64,000 bases of DNA from an uncultured Rhodopila sp. (GTDB taxonomy: Bacteria > Pseudomonadota > Alphaproteobacteria > Acetobacterales > Acetobacteraceae), in contig NZ_CAIWTY010000046.1 of assembly GCF_903915725.1 (NCBI RefSeq), forward strand, positions 1 through 64,000, given 5' to 3'. The notes under the pieces were generated by a model. That model searched no databases. It worked only from the letters and a program-made list of their open reading frames with translations, and was not told the origin of the DNA. Below are positions 16,131 through 26,272 of the stretch, piece after piece (the stretch's first letter is position 1; the number at the start of each line of letters is the position of its first letter). The position numbers and the translations under genes are program-made.

Positions 16131-16853
16131 TCAGGCGCTTTCGGCAGGCGCAATAATAATACGGCGGTTCTGTTTACCCTTGTTCTCGATCTTTAAAACC
16201 CGGATCGGACCGATTTCACCGGTGCGCGAAACGTGTGTGCCACCGCAGGGCTGCAAATCGATCAAAACCTCCCCTGCCCCGATTCGCATCAGCCGCAGCC
16301 GCCCGGTGCCGCGCGGCGGCTTGACCGACATGGTGCGCACGATATCGGGATCGGTATCCAGCACGGATTCGTCCACCCACTCGATCCGCACTGGATGGTC
16401 CGCCGCGATCAGAGCGTTCAACTCCGCCTCTATGTCCTCTTTCTTCGGCGGGTTCGGCAAGTCGAAGTCCAGGCGCGACTTGTCGGCGCCGACGGAGCCG
16501 CCGGTCACCGCGGCGCCCTTGATCAGGCTACACAGCAAATGCATGGCAGTATGCATGCGCATCAGCGCATGACGGCGCTGCCAGTCGATCGCGGCCTCCA
16601 CCACCGTCCCAACGCCGGGCAACACCGAGTCCACGGCGGGAATATGGATGATCGCCTCGCCCTCACCCTTCACCGTGTCGGCGATCGGCGTCTCGGAGCC
16701 GAACCAGCGCAGCACGCCGGTATCGCCCGGCTGACCGCCGCCGCGCGCATAGAACACGGTGCGGTCGAGCACGATGCCGTCCGGCCCGGTCGCCACCACG
16801 GTTGCGGATGTGGCAGCGAGGGACGGATCATCCAGGAACAGACGCTCGGTCAT
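16131..16853 (-). CDS. alanyl-tRNA editing protein AlaX
   Basis: 240 residues from ATG 16853, four codons into the longest frame. It has the free-standing editing domain of alanyl-tRNA synthetase: VFYARGGGQPGDTGVL at the N-terminus, the zinc motif HTAMHLL (HxxxH) near residue 100, and CGGTHVSRTGEIGPIRVLK (CxxxH) near residue 200. It hydrolyses Ser-tRNA(Ala) or Gly-tRNA(Ala) in trans. Length fits AlaX-M. Its first codons overlap the 3' end of the Nudix gene, so the two are translated in tandem. Confidence 0.92.
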   Translation of the reverse strand: MTERLFLDDPSLAATSATVVATGPDGIVLDRTVFYARGGGQPGDTGVLRWFGSETPIADTVKGEGEAIIHIPAVDSVLPGVGTVVEAAIDWQRRHALMRMHTAMHLLCSLIKGAAVTGGSVGADKSRLDFDLPNPPKKEDIEAELNALIAADHPVRIEWVDESVLDTDPDIVRTMSVKPPRGTGRLRLMRIGAGEVLIDLQPCGGTHVSRTGEIGPIRVLKIENKGKQNRRIIIAPAESA

Positions 16854-17497
16854 GCGGTCCTCCATGTCTCCCGCAGCACATCGCGCTTTGCCGCCAGCCA
16901 GAACAGGCCGAGCGAGGTGACGATGTTGGTGAATTCTCCGGCAAACGCCGCCTCGATCGCCTTGGCGGCGGGCCAGACGCGGACGCGGATGTCCTCGTTT
17001 TCCGATATTTCACCGTAATGTCCGGCGATACCGTCCACACCGGCCGGCGGAGCGACGACGCGGCCGGCGTAGAGGTGGCAGTATTCATCCGCGCCGCCCG
17101 GCGTCAGCAAAAAAGCGCCGATTTTCTCGATGCGATCGGCCGATAGGTTCATTTCCTCCAACATTTCGCGCTGAATCGTCACGACCGGATCCTCGGCCGC
17201 CTCGCACAGCCCGGCAGGGAGTTCGACCAGCACCGGATCGATGCCGGCGGCGAGTGCCGGCAGACGGAATTGCTCGATCAGCACGACGGCATCGGCGACC
17301 GGGTCATACGGGACCAGGGCGGAGGCCTGGCCGCGGCGGAACAGTTCCCAGGTGCGGGTCGCCGACATGGCGCCGTCGAAGCGGCGGTTGCGGAACTTCA
17401 CGATGTCCACCGGGAACCGCCCGGACCAGACGCGCTGTTCGGACTCGATCGTGACATCGGGACTGGAGACGATGGGCGGAGTGGGTCGTTGGGTCAT
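16850..17497 (-). CDS. Nudix hydrolase, ADP-ribose pyrophosphatase-like
   Basis: 215 residues from ATG 17497; an upstream ATG at 17533 adds a low-complexity Arg/Pro stretch. The Nudix helix is recognisable as GLCEAAEDPVVTIQREMLEE, with the REMLEE metal-binding glutamates, but the canonical Gly just after the last Glu pair is Asn (MNL). The proline-rich ELPAGL before it and the TPGGADEYCHLYAGRVV segment after it match NudF-type ADP-ribose pyrophosphatases. It overlaps the AlaX gene by four bases (ATGA-type). Confidence 0.87.
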   Translation of the reverse strand: MTQRPTPPIVSSPDVTIESEQRVWSGRFPVDIVKFRNRRFDGAMSATRTWELFRRGQASALVPYDPVADAVVLIEQFRLPALAAGIDPVLVELPAGLCEAAEDPVVTIQREMLEEMNLSADRIEKIGAFLLTPGGADEYCHLYAGRVVAPPAGVDGIAGHYGEISENEDIRVRVWPAAKAIEAAFAGEFTNIVTSLGLFWLAAKRDVLRETWRTA

Positions 17498-17533
17498 GCG
17501 GGCGGTTGTAGGCGGCGGGCGGGCGGGTCGCAA

Positions 17534-18313
17534 TCAGCCCCGTTTGCGCGACAACAACGCGACCGCCAGCAGCACGAACGCCACGACCGCGACAATCACA
17601 GTCGCCAACGCATAAATCTCGGGCGTCGTCCCCAGCCGTGTCGCCGAGAACACCACCATCGGCAAGGTCGAAGCCCCCGGGCCGGAGGTGAAACTGGCGA
17701 CCACGACGTCATCCATCGACAAGGTGAACGCCAGCAGCCAGCCGGAGACCAGCGCAGGCGCCATCAGCGGCAGCGTGATCACCGCGAAGGCTTTCCAGGG
17801 CGGCGCATACAAATCCATCGCCGCCTGCTCCAGCGCCACCCCGGCATCCGCCAGCCGCGCCCGCACCACCACCGCGACATAGGCAACTGACACCGAGGCA
17901 TGCGCCACGGTTACCGTTCCGGCACCGCGGCCGTAGGGCCAGCCGATCATTTGCTCCAGGGCCACGAACAGCAACAGCAACGACAAGCCGGTGATCACCT
18001 CCGGCATCACCAGAGGCACTCCCAAAGCGGCCTCGAACAGCGTGCGGCCGCGAAACCGGCCGAAACGAGCCAGGGCGAACCCCGCCGCCGCGCCGACAAC
18101 GCTCGCGATGGTCGCGGAAACCGCGGCGATCCGCAACGACAGGAAGGCGGCCTCGATCATCCCCTGGTCGTGCAGCAAAGCCGCGTACCATCGCAGCGAA
18201 AATCCCGACCAGCCGGTGACCAATCGGGAGTCGTTGAAGCTGAAGACAACCAGGAAGGCGATGGGCGCGTAGAGGAAGGCGTAGCAGGCGACCAGCCACG
18301 CGCCCAACCGCAT
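17534..18313 (-). CDS. ABC transporter permease, spermidine/putrescine PotI-like
   Basis: 259 residues with six hydrophobic spans, starting WLVACYAFLYAPIAFLVVFSFNDSR as in PotC/PotI permeases. The EAA loop that docks with the ATPase is EQAAMDLYAPPWKAFAVITL. Normally it works with a PotB/H permease, a PotA/G ATPase and a PotD/F binding protein, none of which is adjacent: uppP lies upstream and a Nudix gene downstream. Its start overlaps the uppP stop (ATGA), so it is coupled to that gene. It may serve a transporter encoded elsewhere, or be a leftover of an operon. Confidence 0.83.
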   Translation of the reverse strand: MRLGAWLVACYAFLYAPIAFLVVFSFNDSRLVTGWSGFSLRWYAALLHDQGMIEAAFLSLRIAAVSATIASVVGAAAGFALARFGRFRGRTLFEAALGVPLVMPEVITGLSLLLLFVALEQMIGWPYGRGAGTVTVAHASVSVAYVAVVVRARLADAGVALEQAAMDLYAPPWKAFAVITLPLMAPALVSGWLLAFTLSMDDVVVASFTSGPGASTLPMVVFSATRLGTTPEIYALATVIVAVVAFVLLAVALLSRKRG

Positions 18314-19146
18314 CAGAGGAACAACAGAACAGCCAGGCTGAGGCCGCCCGCCAGCACGCAGTAATAGGCGAACGGATTCAGCGCCATCGAGTCATGCTGG
18401 CGAAAATACCGCATCAGGAACGCGGTGCTCAGCAGCGCGGTGATCCCCGCCACCACCGCGGCGATGATCGAGTTGGTCAGCACGCCGGGTGGAATGCTCT
18501 CGTGCAGCAGTTTCGGCACCTCCAGCACGGTCGCGCCGAGAATGATTGGCGTGGCGATCAGAAAGGAGAAATGCGCCGCTCCCTCGTGGTTGATGCCGCG
18601 CAGCAGGCCGCCGACGATGGTGGCGCCGGAGCGCGAAATCCCCGGGATCAGCGCCGTGCACTGCCAGAAGCCGATCAGCAGGGCATCCAGCTTGGTCAGG
18701 CCGGAGAGAGAGCGCTGGCCGCGGCCGCGCAGTTTCTCACCGAACAGCAGCAGACCGCCGTTGACCACCAGGAACGCCGCCGCCACGATCGGCGAGCCGA
18801 ACAGGCCGCGGACGAATTTTTCCAGCAGAAAGCCGAAGATGACGGCCGGGATGGTGGCGATGACCACCAGCAGGAAGACCCGCCGCGCCTCAGTGACGGT
18901 GTGGGAATCGCCGACGCCGATGACGCCGGTCAACAGCGCCCACCAGTCTTTCCAGAAATAGCCCAGCAGCGCGGTGGCCGTTCCGAGGTGCAGCATCACC
19001 AGGAACGGCAGAAACTCGGGCGAGCGCTGATCGATTCCCCAGTGCAGCAGCGCCGGCAGCACCACCGCGTGCCCCAGACTGCTGACCGGAAACAGTTCGG
19101 TTGCCCCCTGCAGGATGGCGATAATGAGGGCTTGTAACGTATCCAT
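18313..19146 (-). CDS. uppP: undecaprenyl-diphosphatase
   Basis: 277 residues from MDTLQALIIAILQ, the usual start (ATG 19146; an upstream ATG adds ten residues). It is the membrane enzyme that dephosphorylates undecaprenyl diphosphate for peptidoglycan and lipid-carrier recycling. The two signature regions are QGATELFPVSSLGH near residue 13 (Glu and His catalytic) and ALIPGISRSGATIVGGLLRG near residue 165 (Arg catalytic). About eight membrane spans. The stop overlaps the start of the PotI-like permease gene by four bases. Confidence 0.93.
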   Translation of the reverse strand: MDTLQALIIAILQGATELFPVSSLGHAVVLPALLHWGIDQRSPEFLPFLVMLHLGTATALLGYFWKDWWALLTGVIGVGDSHTVTEARRVFLLVVIATIPAVIFGFLLEKFVRGLFGSPIVAAAFLVVNGGLLLFGEKLRGRGQRSLSGLTKLDALLIGFWQCTALIPGISRSGATIVGGLLRGINHEGAAHFSFLIATPIILGATVLEVPKLLHESIPPGVLTNSIIAAVVAGITALLSTAFLMRYFRQHDSMALNPFAYYCVLAGGLSLAVLLFL

Positions 19147-19269
19147 GCGAAACTCCAGCCGATTCGCAGCGGACATTAGGCATTTTTCGCCGCCGCCGCA
19201 CCGGGTGAATGACGACTGCCCGTAACAAATGCGGGGTTGTCTTCACGGGCCGGACAGGCGGCGCCGGTT

Positions 19270-19352
19270 CGTCATGCCGACGAAGGTCGGCATCCACGCC
19301 TTTTTCTTGTCGGAACAAAGGCGTGGATGGCGGGCCTACGCCCGCCATGACG
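19270..19352. repeat. REPIN-like element, complete copy
   Basis: Arm 1 is CGTCATGCCGACGAAGGTCGGC with ATCCACGCC, arm 2 is GGCGTGGATGGCGGGC with CGCCCGCCATGACG. The loop is CTTTTTCTTGTCGGAACAAA. Each arm folds as its own hairpin and the outer CGTCATG/CATGACG ends also pair. It lies between the divergently placed uppP and rpe genes, downstream of rpe's stop. Confidence 0.85.
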
Positions 19353-19395
19353 GTTGAAGTACGCGGTGTCGCGCCACGCCGTGACGACTTTGCGG

Positions 19396-20040
19396 TTACC
19401 CTCGGATGGCAGCGATGGCTTTGTCGTACGGCGGACGGCCGAACACCGCGGAACCGGCGACCAGCGCGGTGGCGCCGGCTTCAATCACCAGCGGCGCCGT
19501 CTCCGGCGTCACGCCACCATCAACTTCGATGGTGATCGGACGATCGCCGATCATCGAGCGGATGCGGCGGATCTTGTCGATCTGGGAGTGGATGAATTTT
19601 TGGCCGCCGAAGCCGGGGTTCACGGTCATCACCAGCACGAGGTCAAGACGATCGAGGACATACTCAATGACGCTTTCCGGCGTGGCCGGGTTCAGCGCGA
19701 CACCGGCCTTCTTGCCGAGCGCGCCGATGGCCTGAAGCGTCCGGTCCAGGTGCGTCGTCGCCTCGGCGTGGACGGTGATCCGGTCGGAACCGGCCGCGGC
19801 AAACGCTTCCAGATATGAATCGACCGGGCTGATCATCAAGTGCGTATCGAAGCATTTGTTGGTATACTTCCGGATCGACTTGACGATCTCCGGGCCGAAG
19901 GTGATGTTGGGGACGTAATGGCCGTCCATCACGTCCAGATGGATCCAGTCCGCCCCGGCTTCGTCCACGGCGCGCACTTCCTCGCCGAGCCTGGAAAAAT
20001 CGGCGGACAGGATAGACGGGGCGATGAGAATCTTGCTCAT
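19396..20040 (-). CDS. rpe: ribulose-phosphate 3-epimerase
   Basis: 214 residues from ATG 20040 ([20 protein letters not shown]). TIM-barrel epimerase that interconverts ribulose 5-phosphate and xylulose 5-phosphate, regenerating the RuBisCO substrate chain. Metal-binding residues are seen at [20 protein letters not shown] (His and Asp), THLMI and VEVDGGV, the latter as [26 protein letters not shown] is the phosphate loop. It is the last gene of the cbb cluster, its start four bases after the cbbX stop. A dispersed repeat follows and may mark the transcript end. Confidence 0.95.
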   Translation of the reverse strand: MSKILIAPSILSADFSRLGEEVRAVDEAGADWIHLDVMDGHYVPNITFGPEIVKSIRKYTNKCFDTHLMISPVDSYLEAFAAAGSDRITVHAEATTHLDRTLQAIGALGKKAGVALNPATPESVIEYVLDRLDLVLVMTVNPGFGGQKFIHSQIDKIRRIRSMIGDRPITIEVDGGVTPETAPLVIEAGATALVAGSAVFGRPPYDKAIAAIRG

Positions 20041-20044
20041 GAGA

Positions 20045-20956
20045 TCAGTGTTCCTGTGCGGCTTCTTCAGCGGCTGCGAAAACGCGGCTGGCCAAGACTT
20101 CGTCGGCTTCAAGGGTCATCAAATCGTCCCGGGTGATCGCATGGCCGCGGGTTTCGAACAACCGGATGGCCTGGCGCAAACGCGCACGATCCAGCGCATT
20201 GCGCACCGAACGGGCGTTGGAGAAATGCGGCAGGCTCATGCGCGCCGCCATGTACTTGGCGAAGGCATCGCGCGCGCCGGGGCTGAAGCGGTAGTTCTGC
20301 TCCTTCAACATCAGCTCGGCGATCTGCAGCAGTTCGTCCGCGTTGTAGTCGGGGAAGTCGATGTGGTGCGCGATGCGTGAGCGGAAGCCGGGATTGGAGG
20401 TGAAGAACTGGTTCATCCTGTCGGCATAGCCCGCCATGATGACGACCAGGTCGTTGCGGCGGCTTTCCATCACCTGCAGCATGATCTCGATGGCTTCCTG
20501 GCCGTAGTCGCGTTCATTTTCGGCGCGGTACAGATAGTACGCTTCGTCGATGAACAGCACGCCGCCCATCGCCTTCTTCAGGATTTCCTTTGTCTTCGGC
20601 GCGGTGTGGCCGATGTACTGGCCGACGAGGTCATCGCGCGTGACCGAAACGAGGTGGTTGGAGCGGATATAGCCCAGGCGGTGCAGGATGTCGGCCATCC
20701 GCGCGGCGACCGTGGTCTTGCCGGTGCCGGGATTGCCGGTGAAGGACATATGCAGTGTCGGCGGCTGCGAGGTCAGGCCGACATCCTTGCGCAGCTTGTC
20801 GATCAGCAGCAGCGCCGCGATCTCACGGATGCGCCGCTTGACCGGGCGCAGGCCGACCAGTTCGGTGTCAAGTTGTTCCAAGATCGGTCCGACGCCCGAT
20901 TCCTGGAACGCCGCATCGAGATCGATGACGGGAGCGGTGGCAATGTCGTCGGCCAT
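20045..20956 (-). CDS. cbbX: red-type RuBisCO activase CbbX
   Basis: 303 residues, an AAA+ ATPase that pulls on the C-terminus of red-type RuBisCO large subunits to remove inhibitory sugar phosphates. Walker A is [20 protein letters not shown] and Walker [12 protein letters not shown]. The pore loop region is [12 protein letters not shown] (tyrosine in YIG), and the arginine-finger region is [15 protein letters not shown]. The C-terminal domain ends EEAAQEH. It is separated from cbbS by 262 bases full of REP-like repeats, unlike the tight cbbL-cbbS spacing, which could lower its expression relative to the enzyme. Confidence 0.96.
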   Translation of the reverse strand: MADDIATAPVIDLDAAFQESGVGPILEQLDTELVGLRPVKRRIREIAALLLIDKLRKDVGLTSQPPTLHMSFTGNPGTGKTTVAARMADILHRLGYIRSNHLVSVTRDDLVGQYIGHTAPKTKEILKKAMGGVLFIDEAYYLYRAENERDYGQEAIEIMLQVMESRRNDLVVIMAGYADRMNQFFTSNPGFRSRIAHHIDFPDYNADELLQIAELMLKEQNYRFSPGARDAFAKYMAARMSLPHFSNARSVRNALDRARLRQAIRLFETRGHAITRDDLMTLEADEVLASRVFAAAEEAAQEH

Positions 20957-21018
20957 GCAGACAATCTCCGAAAACTGACAGGTGTGTCATAGCGAGCCGC
21001 CGTGAGAGGCAACCCCAC

Positions 21019-21205
21019 CGTCATGCCGACGAAGGTCGGCATCCACGCCTTTTGCTTCAACAAACAAAGGCGTGGATGGCGGGCCTTCGCCCGCCATGAC
21101 GATGCGGCGAGTCGGCCGCCATGACGATGCGGCGAGTCGCCCGCCATGACGATGCGGCAAGTCGGCCGCCATGACCGGGCGGGTAGGCCTTCGCCCGCCA
21201 TGACG
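21019..21205. repeat. REPIN-like element plus tandem REP units between cbbS and cbbX
   Basis: A complete element (CGTCATGCCGACGAAGGTCGGC ... GCCCGCCATGACG) ends near 21104. It is followed by three tandem units of about 24-25 bp containing CCGCCATGACGATGCGGC, then another half copy (GGCCTTCGCCCGCCATGACG). Each unit can form or extend a hairpin. Transcripts from cbbS into cbbX must pass through this. Confidence 0.85.
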
Positions 21206-21218
21206 GGGCAGATACGCT

Positions 21219-21638
21219 TTAGTAACGCGAGCCCGCCGGCTTGTCGGTGGCGTAGGTGCGCGTCGTGTAGCGCTGCGAACGGCCATCGACTTCCTGACGA
21301 TCCAGCGCGAAGCCCGGCTCTTCTTCCGGACGATCGACGATGAACGAATACCGGACGCTTTCCCAGCCCCAGGTGTTGTCGAACGCCGACAGACGGATAT
21401 AGGCGCGTCCCTTGAACACCTTGCGGCATTCCGCCAGCTCATACATTACAGCCGCCGGGTCCTTGAAGTCGAACATCGGCTGGCCCCACAGCTCCCAGTA
21501 GGTATTCCGGGGATGCGGGTCGTCGGTGTACTCGATATTCACCGCCCAGCCGTTCTTCTGGGCGTAGGCGATCTGGGTGCTGATCTGCTCATCGGTCAGG
21601 TCGGGCAGGAAGCTGAACGTGCCTTGTGTGATACGCAT
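21219..21638 (-). CDS. cbbS: RuBisCO small subunit, red type (form IC/D)
   Basis: 139 residues with start preceded by AGGAGG. Begins MRITQGTFSFLPDLTDEQIS as in form IC/ID small subunits, with the shared cores NGWAVNIEYTDDPHPRNTYW ELWGQPMF and AYIRLSAFDNTWGWESVRYS. The C-terminal extension (about residues 110-139, REEPGF-type then TRTYATDKPAGSRY) is the beta-hairpin that fills the central channel in red-type enzymes and replaces the green-type betaA-betaB loop. It lies 16 bases downstream of cbbL. Confidence 0.97.
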   Translation of the reverse strand: MRITQGTFSFLPDLTDEQISTQIAYAQKNGWAVNIEYTDDPHPRNTYWELWGQPMFDFKDPAAVMYELAECRKVFKGRAYIRLSAFDNTWGWESVRYSFIVDRPEEEPGFALDRQEVDGRSQRYTTRTYATDKPAGSRY

Positions 21639-21654
21639 GGGTACAACCTCCTGC

Positions 21655-23130
<1,476 letters not shown>

Positions 23131-23135
23131 TTAAC

Positions 23136-24215
23136 TCAGGCAGCGATGGCGCCGGCTGCCACCGGGTCGAGGTCGCCTTTGGCGTAACGCGCGGCCATCG
23201 CCTTCAGCGGCAACGGAACGATTTTCGACGCCTGGCCGGCGGTGCCGAATTCCTCGAAACGCTTGGCGCACAGGGCGGTCATCGCAGCGATGGCCGGCTT
23301 GAAGAAGGTGCGCGGATCGAACTCGGCCTTGTTTTCGGTGGCGATGCGGCGGAACTGCCCGGTCATCGCGATGCGGCAATCGGTGTCGATGTTGATCTTG
23401 CGGACGCCGTACTTGATGCCGAGCTGGATTTCCGCGACCGGCACGCCCCAGGTCTGCGGCATCGCGCCGCCGAACGAGTTGAAGATGTCCTGCAGATCCT
23501 GCGGCACCGACGACGAGCCGTGCATCACCAGGTGGGTGTTCGGCAGACGCTCGTGGATCGCCTTGATCACGTTCATCGCCAGGATGTCGCCCGTCGGCTG
23601 GCGGTTGAACTTGTAGGCGCCGTGGCTGGTGCCGATGGCGACTGCGAGCGCATCGACATGCGTGCGCAGCACGAAATCGCGCGCCTGGTCCGGATCGGTT
23701 AGCAACTGCTCCAGCGACAGCACGCCCTCGGCGCCATGGCCGTCTTCCTTTTCGCCGTGGCCGCTCTCAAGCGAACCGAGGCAGCCAAGCTCGCCCTCCA
23801 CCGAGACGCCGATGGCGTGGGAAAACTCCGCCACCTTGGCGGTGGTGGCGACATTGTATTCGTAGCTCGACGGGGTCTTGCCGTCGGCTTCCAGCGAACC
23901 GTCCATCATCACGCTGGTGAAGCCGGACTGGATCGCCGACAGGCAGGTCGCCGGCTTGTCGCCGTGGTCGAGATGCATGACGACCGGAATGTGCGGCCAG
24001 GTCTCCACCGCGCCCTCGATCAGCTTGCGCAGGATAATGTCGCCGGCATAGTTGCGCGCGCCGCGGCTGGCCTGGACGATCACCGGCGAGCCGGTCTTGT
24101 CCGCCGCCGCCATGATTGCGGTGAGCTGCTCCATGTTGTTGATATTGAAGGCGGGCACGCCGTAGTCATGCTCGGCCGCATGATCGAGCAATTGCCGCAG
24201 GCTGATGAAAGCCAT
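23136..24215 (-). CDS. fba: class II fructose-bisphosphate aldolase
   Basis: 359 residues. Zinc-dependent aldolase that makes fructose or sedoheptulose bisphosphate in the Calvin cycle. Metal ligands: [18 protein letters not shown] (His, with Asp catalytic), [20 protein letters not shown] (Glu), [13 protein letters not shown] (His) and [14 protein letters not shown] (His). [16 protein letters not shown] is the phosphate and substrate part. This is the CbbA-type long form with a Calvin subtype tail. It is 26 bases upstream of cbbL and follows prk in the operon. Confidence 0.95.
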   Translation of the reverse strand: MAFISLRQLLDHAAEHDYGVPAFNINNMEQLTAIMAAADKTGSPVIVQASRGARNYAGDIILRKLIEGAVETWPHIPVVMHLDHGDKPATCLSAIQSGFTSVMMDGSLEADGKTPSSYEYNVATTAKVAEFSHAIGVSVEGELGCLGSLESGHGEKEDGHGAEGVLSLEQLLTDPDQARDFVLRTHVDALAVAIGTSHGAYKFNRQPTGDILAMNVIKAIHERLPNTHLVMHGSSSVPQDLQDIFNSFGGAMPQTWGVPVAEIQLGIKYGVRKINIDTDCRIAMTGQFRRIATENKAEFDPRTFFKPAIAAMTALCAKRFEEFGTAGQASKIVPLPLKAMAARYAKGDLDPVAAGAIAA

Positions 24216-24243
24216 GTTTAAGTCCCTTTCAGATGTGCGGGGT

Positions 24244-25119
24244 TCAGGTAGCGCGCTTTGCGCGCTCGAACAATTGCAGGATCATCGGAGTCAGTATCAG
24301 CTGCATCGCCAGGTCCAGCTTGTTACCCGGAATGACGATCGAATTGGCGCGCGACATGAAGCTGCCGTGCAGCATGGATACCAGGTATGAAAAGTCGATG
24401 CCGCGCGGGCTCTTGAAGCGGATCACCACCAGCGATTCGTCGGCGGTCGGGATCGAGCGGGCAATGAACGGATTGGACGTATCGACCGTCGGCACGCGCT
24501 GGAAGTTCACGTCGGTTTCGGTGAACTGCGGGCAGATGTAGCGAACATAGTCCGGCATCCGGCGCAGGATAGTATCGGTCACCGCCTCGGTCGAATAGCC
24601 GCGGCTGGCCTTGTCGCGATGGATCTTCTGGATCCATTCCAGATTGATCACCGGCACGACGCCGATTTTCAGGTCGGCATGCTTGGCGACGTTGAGGTCC
24701 TCGGTGACGATGGCACCGTGCAGCCCTTCATAAAACAACATGTTGGAACCGGCATTGATCGGCTCCCAGTCGGTGAAGGTGCCCGGCTTGGCGCCGTATT
24801 TCTCGGCTTCCTTGTCATCGTGGATATAGTGGCGGGTCTGGCTGACGCCGGATTTGCCGTAGTCGCTGAAGACGGTTTCCAGTTCCTTCAGCAGGTTCGC
24901 TTCCGGCCCGAAATGGCTGAAATGATGATTGCCGTTGGCCTCGGCATCGGCCATCGCCTTGCGCATGTCGAGGCGATCATAGCGATGGAACGCGTCGCCC
25001 TCAATGAAGGCAGCTTCGATCTTTTCGCGGGTAAAAATGCGCTCGAACGTGGTTTTGACCGTTGTGGTGCCGGCGCCCGATGACCCCGTCACCGAGACGA
25101 TTGGATGTTTGACTGACAT
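24244..25119 (-). CDS. prkB: phosphoribulokinase, proteobacterial type
   Basis: 291 residues. It phosphorylates ribulose 5-phosphate to ribulose 1,5-bisphosphate for RuBisCO. P-loop [20 protein letters not shown] at residues 10-29, the substrate segment [20 protein letters not shown], and [22 protein letters not shown]. Length and the absence of the plant regulatory cysteine pair fit the octameric, NADH-activated proteobacterial form. It lies 18 bases after the fbp stop, with fba 28 bases downstream, so it is inside the cbb operon. Confidence 0.95.
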   Translation of the reverse strand: MSVKHPIVSVTGSSGAGTTTVKTTFERIFTREKIEAAFIEGDAFHRYDRLDMRKAMADAEANGNHHFSHFGPEANLLKELETVFSDYGKSGVSQTRHYIHDDKEAEKYGAKPGTFTDWEPINAGSNMLFYEGLHGAIVTEDLNVAKHADLKIGVVPVINLEWIQKIHRDKASRGYSTEAVTDTILRRMPDYVRYICPQFTETDVNFQRVPTVDTSNPFIARSIPTADESLVVIRFKSPRGIDFSYLVSMLHGSFMSRANSIVIPGNKLDLAMQLILTPMILQLFERAKRAT

Positions 25120-25137
25120 TTTTTATGACTTTCCCCG

Positions 25138-26172
25138 TCAGGACTTGAACAGGCCACGCGTGGCAAACAGTGGCCGCTGTCCGGCCTGAGGCACGCTTTC
25201 CGTGTAGAGCTCGATCACCCGGTCAACCTTGTCTTTCGATCCGAAAATCAGCGGCGCCTGCTCATGGATATCCGTCGGAACGATATCGAGGGTGCGGGTG
25301 TAACCATCGGTCGCGGTGCCGCCGGCCTGTTCGATCAGGAACGCGATCGGGCTGGCTTCATACAGCAGGCGCAACCGGCCGCGGCGGTAGCCGGGGCGGA
25401 TGTCGCCGGGATACAAATAGATGCCGCCATGCACCAGGATGCGATACGCCTCCGACACCACGGCGCCGAGCCAGCGGGTGTTGTAATCGACTCCACGCGG
25501 GCCGTCGCGGCCAGCGACGCACTCCTCGACGAAAGCCCGCACCGGCAGCGGCCATTGCCGCGCGTTCGATGCGTTGATGGCATATTCGCGTGTGCCGGCC
25601 GGGATCGTCACCGACGGACGCGTCAGCACGAACACGCCCTGCTTGCGGTCCAGCGTGAAGATGTTCACGCCGTCGCCCAAGGTCAGGACCAACGAGGTGT
25701 GCGGGCCATACAGCACGAAGCCGGCGGCGAGCTGGACGCTGCCGGGCACGAGAAAAAAGCTGCTCTGCGGCGCGCCGGGAGTCTTCGCCGGCAGCACCGA
25801 GAAGACGGTGCCCAACGGCGCATTCAGATCGATGTTGTTGGATCCGTCCAGCGGGTCCAGCGCCACGGCCAGCACGCCGCCGGGGTTCAGGACTACGGGG
25901 TCGTTGACCTCTTCGGACACGACAGCGGCGACCGGCGCGGTGCGGAGGTGATCGAGGAACAAAGTGTTGGCGTAAGCGTCGAGCGCTTTTTGTCCGTCGC
26001 CGTCGGCGCTGGCACCCAAAAGGCGGCTGACATCGCCGGCCAGCGGGCCTTGCGCGACAACGATAGCAAGCTGGGCGGCGGCCGCTGCGATGGCCGCGAC
26101 CGTGTCGGCCAGGGGTCCCCGGTTCGGGTCCGCGGCTGACCATGTGGCAAGATGCTCGTGCAAAGTCGTCAC
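25138..26172 (-). CDS. fbp: fructose-1,6-bisphosphatase class I
   Basis: 344 residues with a GTG start at 26172, chosen because AGGAGGAG lies just upstream and the longer frame has no homology. Type I fructose/sedoheptulose bisphosphatase. Metal-binding region VVSEEVNDPVVLNPGGVLAV and ALDPLDGSNNIDLNAPLGTV, substrate loops YGPHTSLVLTLGDGV and YPGDIRPGYRRGRLRLLYEA with Tyr/Lys-type contacts, and the ending RGLFKS. First gene of the cbb operon. Its leader faces cbbR, 100 bases away. Confidence 0.95.
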   Translation of the reverse strand: MTTLHEHLATWSAADPNRGPLADTVAAIAAAAAQLAIVVAQGPLAGDVSRLLGASADGDGQKALDAYANTLFLDHLRTAPVAAVVSEEVNDPVVLNPGGVLAVALDPLDGSNNIDLNAPLGTVFSVLPAKTPGAPQSSFFLVPGSVQLAAGFVLYGPHTSLVLTLGDGVNIFTLDRKQGVFVLTRPSVTIPAGTREYAINASNARQWPLPVRAFVEECVAGRDGPRGVDYNTRWLGAVVSEAYRILVHGGIYLYPGDIRPGYRRGRLRLLYEASPIAFLIEQAGGTATDGYTRTLDIVPTDIHEQAPLIFGSKDKVDRVIELYTESVPQAGQRPLFATRGLFKS

Positions 26173-26272
26173 GGTTCCGTCTCCTCCTGGCAGGCTTTTA
26201 CCGTTCGCCTTGCCTCTGGAGGCTTCGTAGACGGGTTCCCGAACAAAAGAAATTCCTTTATTGTTGGTGTCA
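26173..26272. promoter_or_regulatory. divergent cbb promoter and CbbR control region
   Basis: One hundred bases separate the fbp GTG (minus) from the cbbR ATG (plus). This is the only place from which the seven-gene cbb operon could start and is where CbbR normally binds at T-N11-A type sites. The region is relatively AT-rich near cbbR (AAAGAAATTCCTTTATTG). I could not assign the operator bases with confidence. Confidence 0.55.
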
